DNA of 64,000 bases, taken from contig JAQYWC010000065.1 in the NCBI GenBank assembly GCA_030145245.1, positions 124,001 through 188,000 of the forward strand, read 5' to 3'. Of the stretch, positions 45,389 through 54,130 are shown in pieces; positions within the stretch are counted from its first letter, which is position 1; every line of letters starts with the position of its first letter. The translations under genes were made by a program, and so were the position numbers. Under the pieces are notes generated by a model. The model saw nothing but the letters and a program-made list of their open reading frames with translations. It had not been told where the DNA came from and made no database searches. The stretch is from Desulfobacterium sp. (GTDB lineage Bacteria > Desulfobacterota > Desulfobacteria > Desulfobacterales > Desulfobacteraceae).

Positions 45389-46852
45389 ATGAAGCTTTTT
45401 TATAAACTGTTCGGCTTTTTAATTCTCGGAATTACTCTCCTGCTGGGCCTGGATGGCTATCTCAGCCTTGAACGAGAGAGGGTCCAGTTTGACAAGGCCA
45501 TGACTGAAAATGCCATCCAGATCGGCAACATCATGTCCGGACTGATCGAGCATGCATGGATGGAAAGTGGTGAAAACAAGGCGATTGAACTGATCAACGA
45601 TGCCAATAGTTCAAACCATTCGATAACGCTTCGCTGGGTATGGCTGGTGGATAGTTCTGATCCTCTCCATTCACCCGGGATAGTCTCTGTTAATTTTACC
45701 CGGTTAAAACAGGGTGATATCTTTTCACTGAAAACCGATGAAAAGGGCAAGACCGGGTTCAGGTACACCTATGTCCCCCTCAAACTTGACAATCACACGA
45801 CAAGTGCCATAGAGATCAAGCAATCACTGGCCCCCCTGGCTGAATACTCGCACAAGATGCTGATTCGGTCTTTAAAGGTCGGCTTTCTTCTGTTGCTGAC
45901 AAGCTGTCTTTTTTTATACGGTTTCATCGACCGTCAAATTCAAAGACGACTGGACCGCTTATCTGATAAGGCAAAACAGATTGGCAAGGGGGATATTGAA
46001 CCCAACCTTACGGTCAGGGGAAATGATGAATTATCAGATCAGGCAGCAATAATGAACGTGATGTGCAGTAAGCTTCAAACGGCACAGGATAAAATAGATA
46101 CTGTGCATGAGGCACGGATTAAAACCCTTGAGCAACTTCGTCACACGGAAAGATTGTCAACCCTCGGGCATATAACCGCAGGAATCGCCCATGAAATGGG
46201 AACACCGCTCAATATCGTCTCCGGCAGGGCCAAAATGATCGAAGCCGGGACGTTGCCGTTGCAGGATATGATTAACAGCGCCAGGATCATTAAGAACCAG
46301 TCTGACAGAATGACCGGGATTATCCGGCAATTCCTTGATTTTACCCGGAGACGCAAACCCCAATACACCTCCACCAATGTTTTGTCGCTTATCAGGCAGG
46401 TGTTTGAAATCTTAACCCCGATTGCTAAAAAAAAAGGCGTCGTTCTTAATTTGACCCACGCTGAAGAAACGCAGATGCGGCTTCGAATGGACCCCAATCA
46501 GATTCAGCAGGTTCTGATCAATCTGATCATGAACAGCATCCAGGCCATGCCCCATGGGGGAAGGGGGGATGTTAACGTCTTTAAAAAAGAGAGTGATGAT
46601 ACAGACCCCACTGGGAAGGAACAGTTTTTGGGGATCGCGTGTACTGATGATGGAGATGGCATTGGCAAGGAAGCCCTGGAGCATATTTTTGAGCCTTTTT
46701 TCACCACCAAAACAGCAGGGGAAGGAACCGGATTAGGCCTCTCCATTGTACAGGGAATTATTGAAGAGCATAAGGGCTGGATCGACGTTAAAAGTGATAA
46801 AGCCAAAGGCACCACATTTGTCATCTATCTGCCCATGGGACAAGAAAAATGA
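45389..46852 (+). CDS. Membrane sensor histidine kinase (NtrB-like partner)
   Basis: A 487-residue kinase. One hydrophobic segment near residues 5-22 and another near 165-182 bracket a periplasmic sensor region, followed by a HAMP-like linker (RLDRLSDKAKQIGKGD). The phosphoacceptor motif is GIAHEMGTPLN with H268, and the ATPase part shows LINLIMNSIQAMPHGG, DDGDGI and GEGTGLGLSIVQGI. It overlaps the NtrC-type regulator by 4 bp, so the two are a dedicated pair. A sigma-54-type promoter before the hydrogenase-4-like cluster is the probable target of the pair. The signal is unknown. Confidence 0.9.
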   Translation: MKLFYKLFGFLILGITLLLGLDGYLSLERERVQFDKAMTENAIQIGNIMSGLIEHAWMESGENKAIELINDANSSNHSITLRWVWLVDSSDPLHSPGIVSVNFTRLKQGDIFSLKTDEKGKTGFRYTYVPLKLDNHTTSAIEIKQSLAPLAEYSHKMLIRSLKVGFLLLLTSCLFLYGFIDRQIQRRLDRLSDKAKQIGKGDIEPNLTVRGNDELSDQAAIMNVMCSKLQTAQDKIDTVHEARIKTLEQLRHTERLSTLGHITAGIAHEMGTPLNIVSGRAKMIEAGTLPLQDMINSARIIKNQSDRMTGIIRQFLDFTRRRKPQYTSTNVLSLIRQVFEILTPIAKKKGVVLNLTHAEETQMRLRMDPNQIQQVLINLIMNSIQAMPHGGRGDVNVFKKESDDTDPTGKEQFLGIACTDDGDGIGKEALEHIFEPFFTTKTAGEGTGLGLSIVQGIIEEHKGWIDVKSDKAKGTTFVIYLPMGQEK

Positions 46853-48207
46853 GTGGACGTATTTTAATAATCGAAGATGATCAGGACATGTGTGAAATGC
46901 TTGAGGCAGACCTTTGCGCCAGGGGTTTCACCCCATCCTGGGAAACCTCCGGGAATGATGGAATCAGTGCACTGGGCAGTAATATTTTTGATGTAATTTT
47001 AACCGATGTCAATCTTCCGGATATAAACGGATTGGAGCTTTGCAGACAATTCTCGGCAAATTACCCCGATATTCCGGTTGTCATAATGACGGCATTCGGA
47101 AGTATGGAAACCGCCATCGCCGCCATAAGAGCCGGTGCCTATGACTTCATCATCAAGCCGGTTGACCTGGATATTCTGGCTCTTTCACTGAAACGGGCGG
47201 TAAACCACAGGACCCTGCAGGAAAAAGTCAATCTGCTGAGTCATGCCATCAAACAAACCCAGTGTTTTGAGGATTTAATCGGTGAAAGCCAACCCATGAA
47301 GGAGTTGTTTGTACTGCTGACACGCATTGCCGACACGGATATATCTGTGCTCATCACGGGTGAAAGCGGTTCCGGGAAAGAACTCTGCGCACGGGCCCTG
47401 CATCAGCACAGCCGAAGGGCAGAAGGCCCCATCGTTACGGTCAACTGTTCTGCCATCCCTGAAGCACTCCTTGAAAGTGAACTGTTCGGCCATGTGCGTG
47501 GCGCTTTTACGGATGCTAAAAACGATCGGAAAGGTCTTTTTCTTGAGGCCCATGGAGGAACCCTTTTCCTCGATGAGATCGGCGAAATCCCCCTGTCTCT
47601 CCAGCCAAAATTACTTCGCACCCTGGAGGAACGATGTGTCAGGCCCGTGGGAGGAAACACTGAAATCCCCTTTGATGTCCGCATTGTGACCGCTACAAAT
47701 CGTGATCTGGAATCGGCCGTTGAAGAGGGAACATTCCGTGAGGACCTTTTTTACCGGTTGAATGTATTTCAACTTGAAATGCCTCCCTTAAGGTCAAGGG
47801 GCACGGATATTCTGCTGATTGCAAAACATTTCCTTGAATATTTCACCTGCCGTCAGGAAAAAAACGTTAAGGAGATTTCCACCAAAGTCGCTGAAAAGCT
47901 TCTGGCCTACCCGTGGCCGGGAAATGTCAGGGAATTACGTAATGCCATTGAGCATGGCGTTGTCCTGGCCAGCTATGACACCATTGTTCCGGAAGATCTA
48001 CCCCGGAAAATCTGTTCGCACCAGGATGAGCCGATTCTATCCGGCACCCACAATCCCACAGAACTTGTTTCCATGCAGGAGGTGGAGCGCCGATATATAC
48101 TCCATGTCCTCAAAACAACAGGCGGCAACCGGACATTAACGGCAAAGATTCTCAAGCTTGACCGGAAAACCCTTTATCGGAAACTTCAACTATTCGGAGT
48201 TGACTGA
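46849..48207 (+). CDS. Sigma-54-dependent response regulator (NtrC type)
   Basis: A 452-residue activator: receiver domain (D53 in LTDVNLPDINGL), AAA+ domain with GESGSGKE (Walker A) and FLDEIGEI (Walker B), and a C-terminal Fis-type helix-turn-helix (GGNRTLTAKILKLDRKTLY). The sigma-54 contact loop reads GAFTDA, a common variant of GAFTGA. It should activate sigma-54 promoters once phosphorylated by the kinase at 45389. The final 87 bp, including the DNA-binding helix and stop, are duplicated at 50101, beyond the Na/Pi symporter gene. Confidence 0.92.
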   Translation: MSGRILIIEDDQDMCEMLEADLCARGFTPSWETSGNDGISALGSNIFDVILTDVNLPDINGLELCRQFSANYPDIPVVIMTAFGSMETAIAAIRAGAYDFIIKPVDLDILALSLKRAVNHRTLQEKVNLLSHAIKQTQCFEDLIGESQPMKELFVLLTRIADTDISVLITGESGSGKELCARALHQHSRRAEGPIVTVNCSAIPEALLESELFGHVRGAFTDAKNDRKGLFLEAHGGTLFLDEIGEIPLSLQPKLLRTLEERCVRPVGGNTEIPFDVRIVTATNRDLESAVEEGTFREDLFYRLNVFQLEMPPLRSRGTDILLIAKHFLEYFTCRQEKNVKEISTKVAEKLLAYPWPGNVRELRNAIEHGVVLASYDTIVPEDLPRKICSHQDEPILSGTHNPTELVSMQEVERRYILHVLKTTGGNRTLTAKILKLDRKTLYRKLQLFGVD

Positions 48208-48228
48208 TCCCCCCTGACTGAAATCCAG
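48121..48228 (+). repeat. 108-bp direct repeat, left copy (3' end of NtrC-type gene)
   Basis: This stretch recurs at 50101-50208 with three mismatches in 108 bases. It contains the last 28 codons and stop of the regulator plus 21 bases after it. The sequence before 48121 has no match at the second site, so the homology is sharply bounded. Confidence 0.95.
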
Positions 48229-48304
48229 CCTCAAACTTGGAGTTCGGCAACATAAGAGAGACCTTTGTTTTTTATTCCAATCAATCAAAGAGGATAATAC
48301 GATT

Positions 48305-50062
48305 ATGCAGTTCACCACTTTCTACCGGAAAACAGCAGTCTTTCTCTTCTGCGTTTTTTCTATCTGCTTAATTCTCGTTCCTTCTGCCCCATGCGCGGAA
48401 ACCGCAGACAAAACCATCGACTGGTTTAAACTTATCATGGGACTCTTCGGCGGCCTGGCCCTGTTCCTTGCCGGGCTTGACCTGCTTTCCGAAGGGCTCA
48501 AGAAAGCCGCCGGCGAGATGCTCAGGACCCTGCTCGCAAAGATGACGACCAACCGCTTTCTGGGGGCTGCAACCGGAGCCTTTGTCACCGCCGTGCTCAA
48601 CTCCTCGTCGGTGACCACGGTACTTGTGGTCAGCTTTATCAGCGCAGGAGTGATGACCCTGGCCCAGTCCGTCGGCGTGATCATGGGCGCCAATATCGGC
48701 TCCACCATGACGGCGCAGTTGCTGGCATTCAATATTGCATCCTACGCCCTCCTGCCCGTTGCCGTCGGATTTTTCATGTCCTTTACCGCCAAACGGGAAA
48801 ACGTCAAGTATTCAGGAATGATGCTCATGGGCCTCGGCATGGTGTTTTACGGCATGGGCGTCATGAGTGAAGCCATGGCGCCCCTTCGCACCTATGAACC
48901 TTTCATGGTATTTCTAAAGAGCATGGAGCGGCCCCTCCTCGGCATCCTGGCAGGGGCTCTCTTTACGGGACTGGTGCAATCTTCTGCTGCCACGGTGGGT
49001 ATTGCCATTGCAATGGCCACCGAGGGGCTGCTCACCCTGCCGGCCGGCATCGCCCTGGCCCTTGGGGCGAATATCGGTACCTGTGTAACGGCCCTCCTTG
49101 CTGCCATGGGCAAACCGGTGGAAGCGGTCCGGGCGGCCATCGTTCATGTCCTGTTCAACATTATCGGCGTCCTGATCTGGCTGCCCCTGATCGGTCAGCT
49201 CGCCGCCATGGCGATTGCGGTCTCGCCCGGTGATGCCGGCCAGGCGATTCCCAGGCAGATCGCCAACGCCAATACCCTGTTCAATATAATTAATACACTG
49301 TTGTTTCTCGGCTTCACCAGATGGTTTGCGAAGCTTGCGGAAAAAATATGCCCGGATCGCCCTGAAAAGACCACCATCATCATCGAACCCAAATACCTCA
49401 ATGATAAGGTGATATCCGTTCCCTCGGTGGCCCTGGAACAGGTTCGCCTTGAATTCGGACGCATGGGAGAGATTGCCGCAACAATGCTGAAGGAGTTGGC
49501 GGGGGCGACCAAGAACCGCGACAAGCAGCATGTCGATGCGATCATCAAGCTTGATGATAAGGTGGATATCCTGGAATCCGCCATTTTTAAATTCCTGAGC
49601 CTTATCCGGCAACAGTCATTGACCAGGGATGAAAGCAAAACCCACCAGGACCTGATGGGCGCGACCGTGACCCTGGAAGCCCTGGCCGACGTAATCGAAA
49701 CCGAGCTCTCCGGCCTGGTCCTAAAATTCATTAAAAAGGAGCGGCAAGTCAGCGAAACCACCCGGCAGCTAGCTATTGACCTCCACGGAGAGGTCCTCAA
49801 AACGGTAGAGCTTGCCGTCGGATCGATCCGGGATAACGATCAGCTGGCAGCAACGGAAGTGCGCGACAGGAAAGAGAGGATTACCCTTCTTGCCGAAAAG
49901 CTGCTGACCCTAAAATCGGAACACCTGGGTCAAGGCGAGACGGTTGAACTTGAAACCGCCAGAATCGAAATTTCTCTTGTCGACAAGTTGCTGCGGATCT
50001 ATTCCATGGCAAGGCGCATGGCCGACATCGTGCTGCCGCCCGAGGTGAGGAAAAACGCGTAG
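48305..50062 (+). CDS. Na/Pi cotransporter family protein
   Basis: A 585-residue inner-membrane protein. After an N-terminal signal-like segment, two Na/Pi repeats are visible (GLALFLAGLDLLSEGLK with AVLNSSSVTTVLVVSF, and TGLVQSSAATVGIAIAM). The soluble C-terminal part (about 385-580) is PhoU-like and helical. Such proteins export or import phosphate with sodium. The gene is more GC-rich than the kinase and regulator before it and lies exactly between the two 108-bp repeats, so it appears to be an insertion between the regulator and the hydrogenase-4-like cluster. Confidence 0.9.
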   Translation: MQFTTFYRKTAVFLFCVFSICLILVPSAPCAETADKTIDWFKLIMGLFGGLALFLAGLDLLSEGLKKAAGEMLRTLLAKMTTNRFLGAATGAFVTAVLNSSSVTTVLVVSFISAGVMTLAQSVGVIMGANIGSTMTAQLLAFNIASYALLPVAVGFFMSFTAKRENVKYSGMMLMGLGMVFYGMGVMSEAMAPLRTYEPFMVFLKSMERPLLGILAGALFTGLVQSSAATVGIAIAMATEGLLTLPAGIALALGANIGTCVTALLAAMGKPVEAVRAAIVHVLFNIIGVLIWLPLIGQLAAMAIAVSPGDAGQAIPRQIANANTLFNIINTLLFLGFTRWFAKLAEKICPDRPEKTTIIIEPKYLNDKVISVPSVALEQVRLEFGRMGEIAATMLKELAGATKNRDKQHVDAIIKLDDKVDILESAIFKFLSLIRQQSLTRDESKTHQDLMGATVTLEALADVIETELSGLVLKFIKKERQVSETTRQLAIDLHGEVLKTVELAVGSIRDNDQLAATEVRDRKERITLLAEKLLTLKSEHLGQGETVELETARIEISLVDKLLRIYSMARRMADIVLPPEVRKNA

Positions 50063-50100
50063 AAGAACCGATATTTATTATACTATTTCCGAAATATTAA

Positions 50101-50208
50101 GGCGGCAACCGGACATTAACGGCAAAGATTCTCAAGCTTGACCGAAAAACCCTTTATCGGAAACTTCAACTATTCGGAGTTGACTGATCTTCCCTGACTG
50201 AAATCCAG
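50101..50208 (+). repeat. 108-bp direct repeat, right copy
   Basis: Matches 48121-48228 with three mismatches. It carries the C-terminal helix-turn-helix codons of the NtrC-type regulator without the rest of the gene, so it is a non-coding gene fragment. Confidence 0.95.
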
Positions 50209-50406
50209 GCCTAGGTTCTTCCCCATGGCCTGCCGTGGATGGCAGGTCATTGGGGCAATTTTCCACGGCGGGGCATTTTGCCCCGCAAAAACAACCCGCT
50301 TTCAGATTGTAAATCAATGAATTTCTTTATTTGAAAACAATTTGCGTTTCCATATCCCCCCCTGTCCCGGCGGACACAACAGCCCATGAAACCCACGAAC
50401 AGATCA

Positions 50407-50422
50407 TGGTACAGTATTTGCT
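50407..50422 (+). promoter_or_regulatory. Sigma-54-type promoter for hydrogenase-4-like cluster
   Basis: TGGTAC-AGTAT-TTGCT fits the -24/-12 pattern TGGYAC-N5-TTGCW. Transcription would begin near 50433, ahead of the first subunit gene. A sigma-54 activator and its kinase lie upstream, which strengthens the assignment. Confidence 0.65.
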
Positions 50423-50490
50423 CCTGCTGAGTCGCGTGAGTTCAGATGAGTTGGTTTGATTACTTGTTTTTTAAACGGGAAAGGGTGTTT

Positions 50491-52449
50491 ATGTCTCTTT
50501 TATTCTTAGCTGTTATCATAATCGTTTCCGGGGGTATCCTGCCCACTGTTTTCCGGAAGCAATTTATTCTGATGAAGGCTGCAGGTGTTCTTTCCATCAG
50601 CGTTGGCTGTTTGATTGGATTGGGCTACGCCGTGAACGAATTGTTTCATCCGGGAGGGAGTGCTGCTTCCTTCACGTATCTCAACAGGTTTTCATTGTCC
50701 TTTCAAACAGACGGTCTGTCGGCATTTTTCCTGATCGCAATTTTTGCCGTTTCCATGATGGCGGCAATTTACAGCTTCCATTATATGAACAACAGGGAAA
50801 AACCGTGGAAAACAGCTTTCAGTTATCTGTTTTTTTCCCTGCTTGTTGCTTCCATGGCGCTGGTGGTCACGGCCGGCAATATGATTTCATTCATGTTGAG
50901 CTGGGAAATCATGTCTCTCTCCTCTTTTTTCCTGGTCCTGTACAACTATGAATCTTCTGAAAACCGAAGTGCCGGCTACCTATATTTTATCTTTTCCCAT
51001 GTGGGAGCTATGTTTATCCTTGCCGCCTTTGGAGTGATGTACAGCCATACGGGCTGCTTTGATTTCACGGCCGCAGCCACCCTTCCCGACAGAGCAAAAA
51101 TGATTGTTTTCCTGCTTTTTTTCCTAGGCTTCGGATCAAAAGCCGGCGTTTTCCCCTTTCACGTCTGGCTGCCCCATGCCCATCCGGCAGCACCCAGCCA
51201 TATATCAGCTGTCATGTCGGGCGTGATGATCAAAACAGGCATTTACGGAATTGTAAAAATGTACGCCATACTGGGGCTTAATTCCCCCATAATCGGTGGA
51301 ATGGTTTGCGGTGCCGGTATGATTTCAGGAATACTGGGCGTTGTCTACGCCATCGGCCAGCATGACCTTAAACGGCTGCTGGCCTATCACAGCGTTGAAA
51401 ACATCGGGATCATTCTTATTGGCCTGGGTATCGGCATGATTGGCGTCTCCTCTGGAAACAACATCATGACCGTGCTTGGATTCACCGGCGGGCTCCTCCA
51501 TGTGCTGAATCACTCCATTTTCAAATCCCTCCTCTTTATGGGAGCCGGTATGGTGATCCGGAAAACAGGAACAGGCGCCATCAGTTGCCTGGGCGGCCTC
51601 CTTAAAAAGATGAAAGTAACCGGCATCACTTTCCTCATGGGATCCCTTGCCATTTGCGGGCTTCCCCCTTTTAACGGGTTTGTGAGCGAATTTTTCATTT
51701 ACATGGCCGGCTTTAAAGGGGTGGGGCTGGACAAGACCTCATTCATCATGAGCCACCTTGCCATTATCAGCCTGGCTGTCATCGGAGGACTTGCCCTGGC
51801 ATGTTTCACAAAGGTGATGGGGATTATCTTCCAGGGAGAACCCAGGCACGGGTTTGCTGATAACCTGGATGAAAATGAGCCAATGATGCTTCTGCCCATG
51901 GTTCTCCTGGCAGGCGCCTGTGCCCTGATCGGACTATTTCCAAAACTCTTTTTTATCATGGCCCTCAAAGGCGTGGCATCCCTGGGACTTGTGCACGGTG
52001 AAATGCCCATTGAACCTTTTATCCGGATGACAGGCAATATCACCCTGGCTGCCGCGATCTTTATAACCGTCTTCCTTTTGCTCCTGGTACTTCGATTCTT
52101 TTTGTACAAAGGCAAGCCAGTTACCTCCTTTGGAACCTGGGACTGTGGTTTTACCCAGCCAACGCCCAGGATGCAATATACCGGGGGCTCCTATGGGGCA
52201 TCCATTCTTGAGTTTTTCGAACCCGTGGCCCCGTTGAGCGAAGATCACCCGGCTGTAAACGGCTTGTTTCCCCAAAAGACCCATTACAAGCGGCATATCA
52301 GTGATATTGCCGAGGTTCATTTGGGAACGGTCATTGTGAAACCGGTGCTGGCCATATTTGATAAACTCAGGTGGATTCAGCATGGGGATATTCACCTTTA
52401 TATCGCGTATATCCTTCTGGCAATTGTTGTATTGCTCTTTTTTGTTTAA
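50491..52449 (+). CDS. hyfB: HyfB/NuoL-like proton-conducting membrane subunit
   Basis: A 652-residue protein with many membrane segments, starting at MSLLFLAV with GGGAAAGGG upstream; an ATG at 50446 would add 15 charged residues. The antiporter-type core is clear: FHVWLPHAHPAAPSHIS, MSGVMIKTGIYGIVK, LLAYHSVENIGII and LPPFNGFVSEF. It is the large ion-translocating subunit of hydrogenase-4/complex-I-like assemblies in the inner membrane. Five more subunits follow on the same strand. Because the large soluble subunit lacks nickel ligands, the complex is better described as Ehr-like. Confidence 0.9.
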   Translation: MSLLFLAVIIIVSGGILPTVFRKQFILMKAAGVLSISVGCLIGLGYAVNELFHPGGSAASFTYLNRFSLSFQTDGLSAFFLIAIFAVSMMAAIYSFHYMNNREKPWKTAFSYLFFSLLVASMALVVTAGNMISFMLSWEIMSLSSFFLVLYNYESSENRSAGYLYFIFSHVGAMFILAAFGVMYSHTGCFDFTAAATLPDRAKMIVFLLFFLGFGSKAGVFPFHVWLPHAHPAAPSHISAVMSGVMIKTGIYGIVKMYAILGLNSPIIGGMVCGAGMISGILGVVYAIGQHDLKRLLAYHSVENIGIILIGLGIGMIGVSSGNNIMTVLGFTGGLLHVLNHSIFKSLLFMGAGMVIRKTGTGAISCLGGLLKKMKVTGITFLMGSLAICGLPPFNGFVSEFFIYMAGFKGVGLDKTSFIMSHLAIISLAVIGGLALACFTKVMGIIFQGEPRHGFADNLDENEPMMLLPMVLLAGACALIGLFPKLFFIMALKGVASLGLVHGEMPIEPFIRMTGNITLAAAIFITVFLLLLVLRFFLYKGKPVTSFGTWDCGFTQPTPRMQYTGGSYGASILEFFEPVAPLSEDHPAVNGLFPQKTHYKRHISDIAEVHLGTVIVKPVLAIFDKLRWIQHGDIHLYIAYILLAIVVLLFFV

Positions 52450-52560
52450 TTCTAACCGGCAGGACTCCCATGGTATTTTGCTCCTGGCCGCAACGGAAAA
52501 GGAAACTCCTGTGATTGCAGCATTTTGGTGGGAATTTCATAAAACAGGTGGGAAAAGTTT

Positions 52561-53481
52561 ATGATTAAATCGATTATTCTCCTGGGACTTGCCATACTTT
52601 CAGCACCCTTTTTTTCAGCGATCATCCTGAAGGTCAAGGCCTTTTTCGGCGGGAAAAAAGGGCCGCCCCTGCTCATTAACTATTATACCCTGCTCAAGCT
52701 TTTCAAAAAAGGCTCCGTGTACAGCAACAGCACGACATTCATCTTTAAAATGGGGCCCATGGTCTCTTTTGCTTCAGCTTTAACGGTTCTTATGTTCCTG
52801 CCCATTGCCGGGAACAACCCCATTGTTTCCTTCCATGGTGATGTGATTTTTGTGTTTTATCTGCTGGGGCTGGGGCGTTTTTTCACCATTGCCGCCGCCC
52901 TTGATACAGCATCCCCCTTTGAAGGGATGGGGGCGGCCCGGGAAGCCTATTTCCCCATCATCTGCGAAGCCACCATGTTCATGGTTCTTGTCTATTTTTA
53001 CAAACTCACCGGCCAGCTGACCCTTGCTTCCTACTTTTCAGGCAGTCAACCTTCCGGCCTCTGGCATCTGGCAGGAGCGCCCCTTTTTTTTGTTATTGTT
53101 GCCATTTTCATTGTGCTTCTCACGGAAAATTCCCGGGTACCCGTGGATGATCCAACCACCCACCTTGAACTGACCATGATCCATGAGGTGATGGTCCTGG
53201 ACCACAGCGGCCCGGATCTCGCGTTCATTGAGCTGGGATCGTTTTACAAACTTTTTTTCTATTCAACACTGCTTGGCCGGTTGATCTACCCCTTTAAAAC
53301 GCAATTTCCCGTTCAGGATCTCTGCCTGTTCACAGGCTCGCTCATAGCGGTGTATGGGGCCATTGGAATCACTGAATCCGTGATGGCACGATTCAGAATG
53401 GACAAGGTGCCAAGATTTGTTCTGGCATCTTTTGGCCTGGTCTTTTTTGCAACCATTCTCACCATGGAGTTTATCCGATGA
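52561..53481 (+). CDS. hyfC: HyfC/NuoH-like membrane subunit
   Basis: A 306-residue membrane protein, with GGTGGGAAAAG before the ATG. The family marker DDPTTHLELTMIHE and then DHSGPDLAFIELG (about 198-226) are those of HyfC/HycD, the subunit that anchors the soluble arm and lines the quinone-like cavity region. It overlaps the next gene by 4 bp. Confidence 0.9.
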   Translation: MIKSIILLGLAILSAPFFSAIILKVKAFFGGKKGPPLLINYYTLLKLFKKGSVYSNSTTFIFKMGPMVSFASALTVLMFLPIAGNNPIVSFHGDVIFVFYLLGLGRFFTIAAALDTASPFEGMGAAREAYFPIICEATMFMVLVYFYKLTGQLTLASYFSGSQPSGLWHLAGAPLFFVIVAIFIVLLTENSRVPVDDPTTHLELTMIHEVMVLDHSGPDLAFIELGSFYKLFFYSTLLGRLIYPFKTQFPVQDLCLFTGSLIAVYGAIGITESVMARFRMDKVPRFVLASFGLVFFATILTMEFIR

Positions 53482-54119
53482 TAGAACCCCTTGACACCAT
53501 CCTGTCACTGGCCCTTCTGTCGATTCTCTTTTCCTTTGGTTCCAGCTTTCTGCCCGGGCTGATCAAGGTGATGGCATTTCAGGGAATCATTGTATCCATT
53601 GTCCCGCTTTTTATGGGGCATGACCTGTCCACCAGTGAAATCCTCTTTACCCTGGTGACCATGACAATCCGGGGAATCGTCATCCCCCTGTGCATTTACA
53701 AGGCGATCAAAAAAGTGGCCGTCCGCCGTGAGGTCCAGCCGATCATCGGGTTCAACGCATCCATACTTATCGGCCTGGGATTGATCATTGCGGCGGCATA
53801 TGTCAGTCCGAAGTTTGACGTCCCGTCCATCAGCATAAGTTCATTGCTGCTGCCCACCACCATCGTGCTTCTGGTTGGCGGCATGTTCATTTTGATCGCC
53901 AGGAGAAACGCCATCGCCATGGTCCTTGGCTATATCATGATGGAAAACGGAATCTATCTTGTGGGAACAACCTTTTCCGTACGCGCCCTTCACATTGTTG
54001 AATTTGGAATACTTCTGGATGTGCTGGCCGCAGTGATGATCATGGCCATCATTCTTCAAAATATTAAGAAAACCTTTGATAATATGGACACGGCTTTATT
54101 ACGGACATTAAAGGAATAG
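53478..54119 (+). CDS. hyfE: HyfE-like membrane subunit (NuoK-like C-terminus)
   Basis: A 213-residue protein with about six hydrophobic segments. The C-terminal half resembles NuoK (MFILIARRNAIAMVLGYIMM, then ENGIYLVG), with the membrane glutamate in MMENG. It is coupled to hyfC by a 4-bp overlap and followed by hyfF 11 bp later. Confidence 0.87.
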   Translation: MIEPLDTILSLALLSILFSFGSSFLPGLIKVMAFQGIIVSIVPLFMGHDLSTSEILFTLVTMTIRGIVIPLCIYKAIKKVAVRREVQPIIGFNASILIGLGLIIAAAYVSPKFDVPSISISSLLLPTTIVLLVGGMFILIARRNAIAMVLGYIMMENGIYLVGTTFSVRALHIVEFGILLDVLAAVMIMAIILQNIKKTFDNMDTALLRTLKE

Positions 54120-54130
54120 GTGGTTGTATC

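Larger units (their letters stand above)
50063..50490 (+). other. Spacer with duplicated gene end, hairpins and sigma-54-type promoter
   Basis: No gene is seen here. It holds the right copy of the 108-bp repeat, two hairpins (CCTGCC/GGCAGG at 50229-50246 and GCGGGGC/GCCCCGC at 50268-50286), an AT-rich stretch, and the sigma-54-type promoter at 50407. The second hairpin is followed by AAAAA, so it would be a better terminator on the minus strand. Confidence 0.6.
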
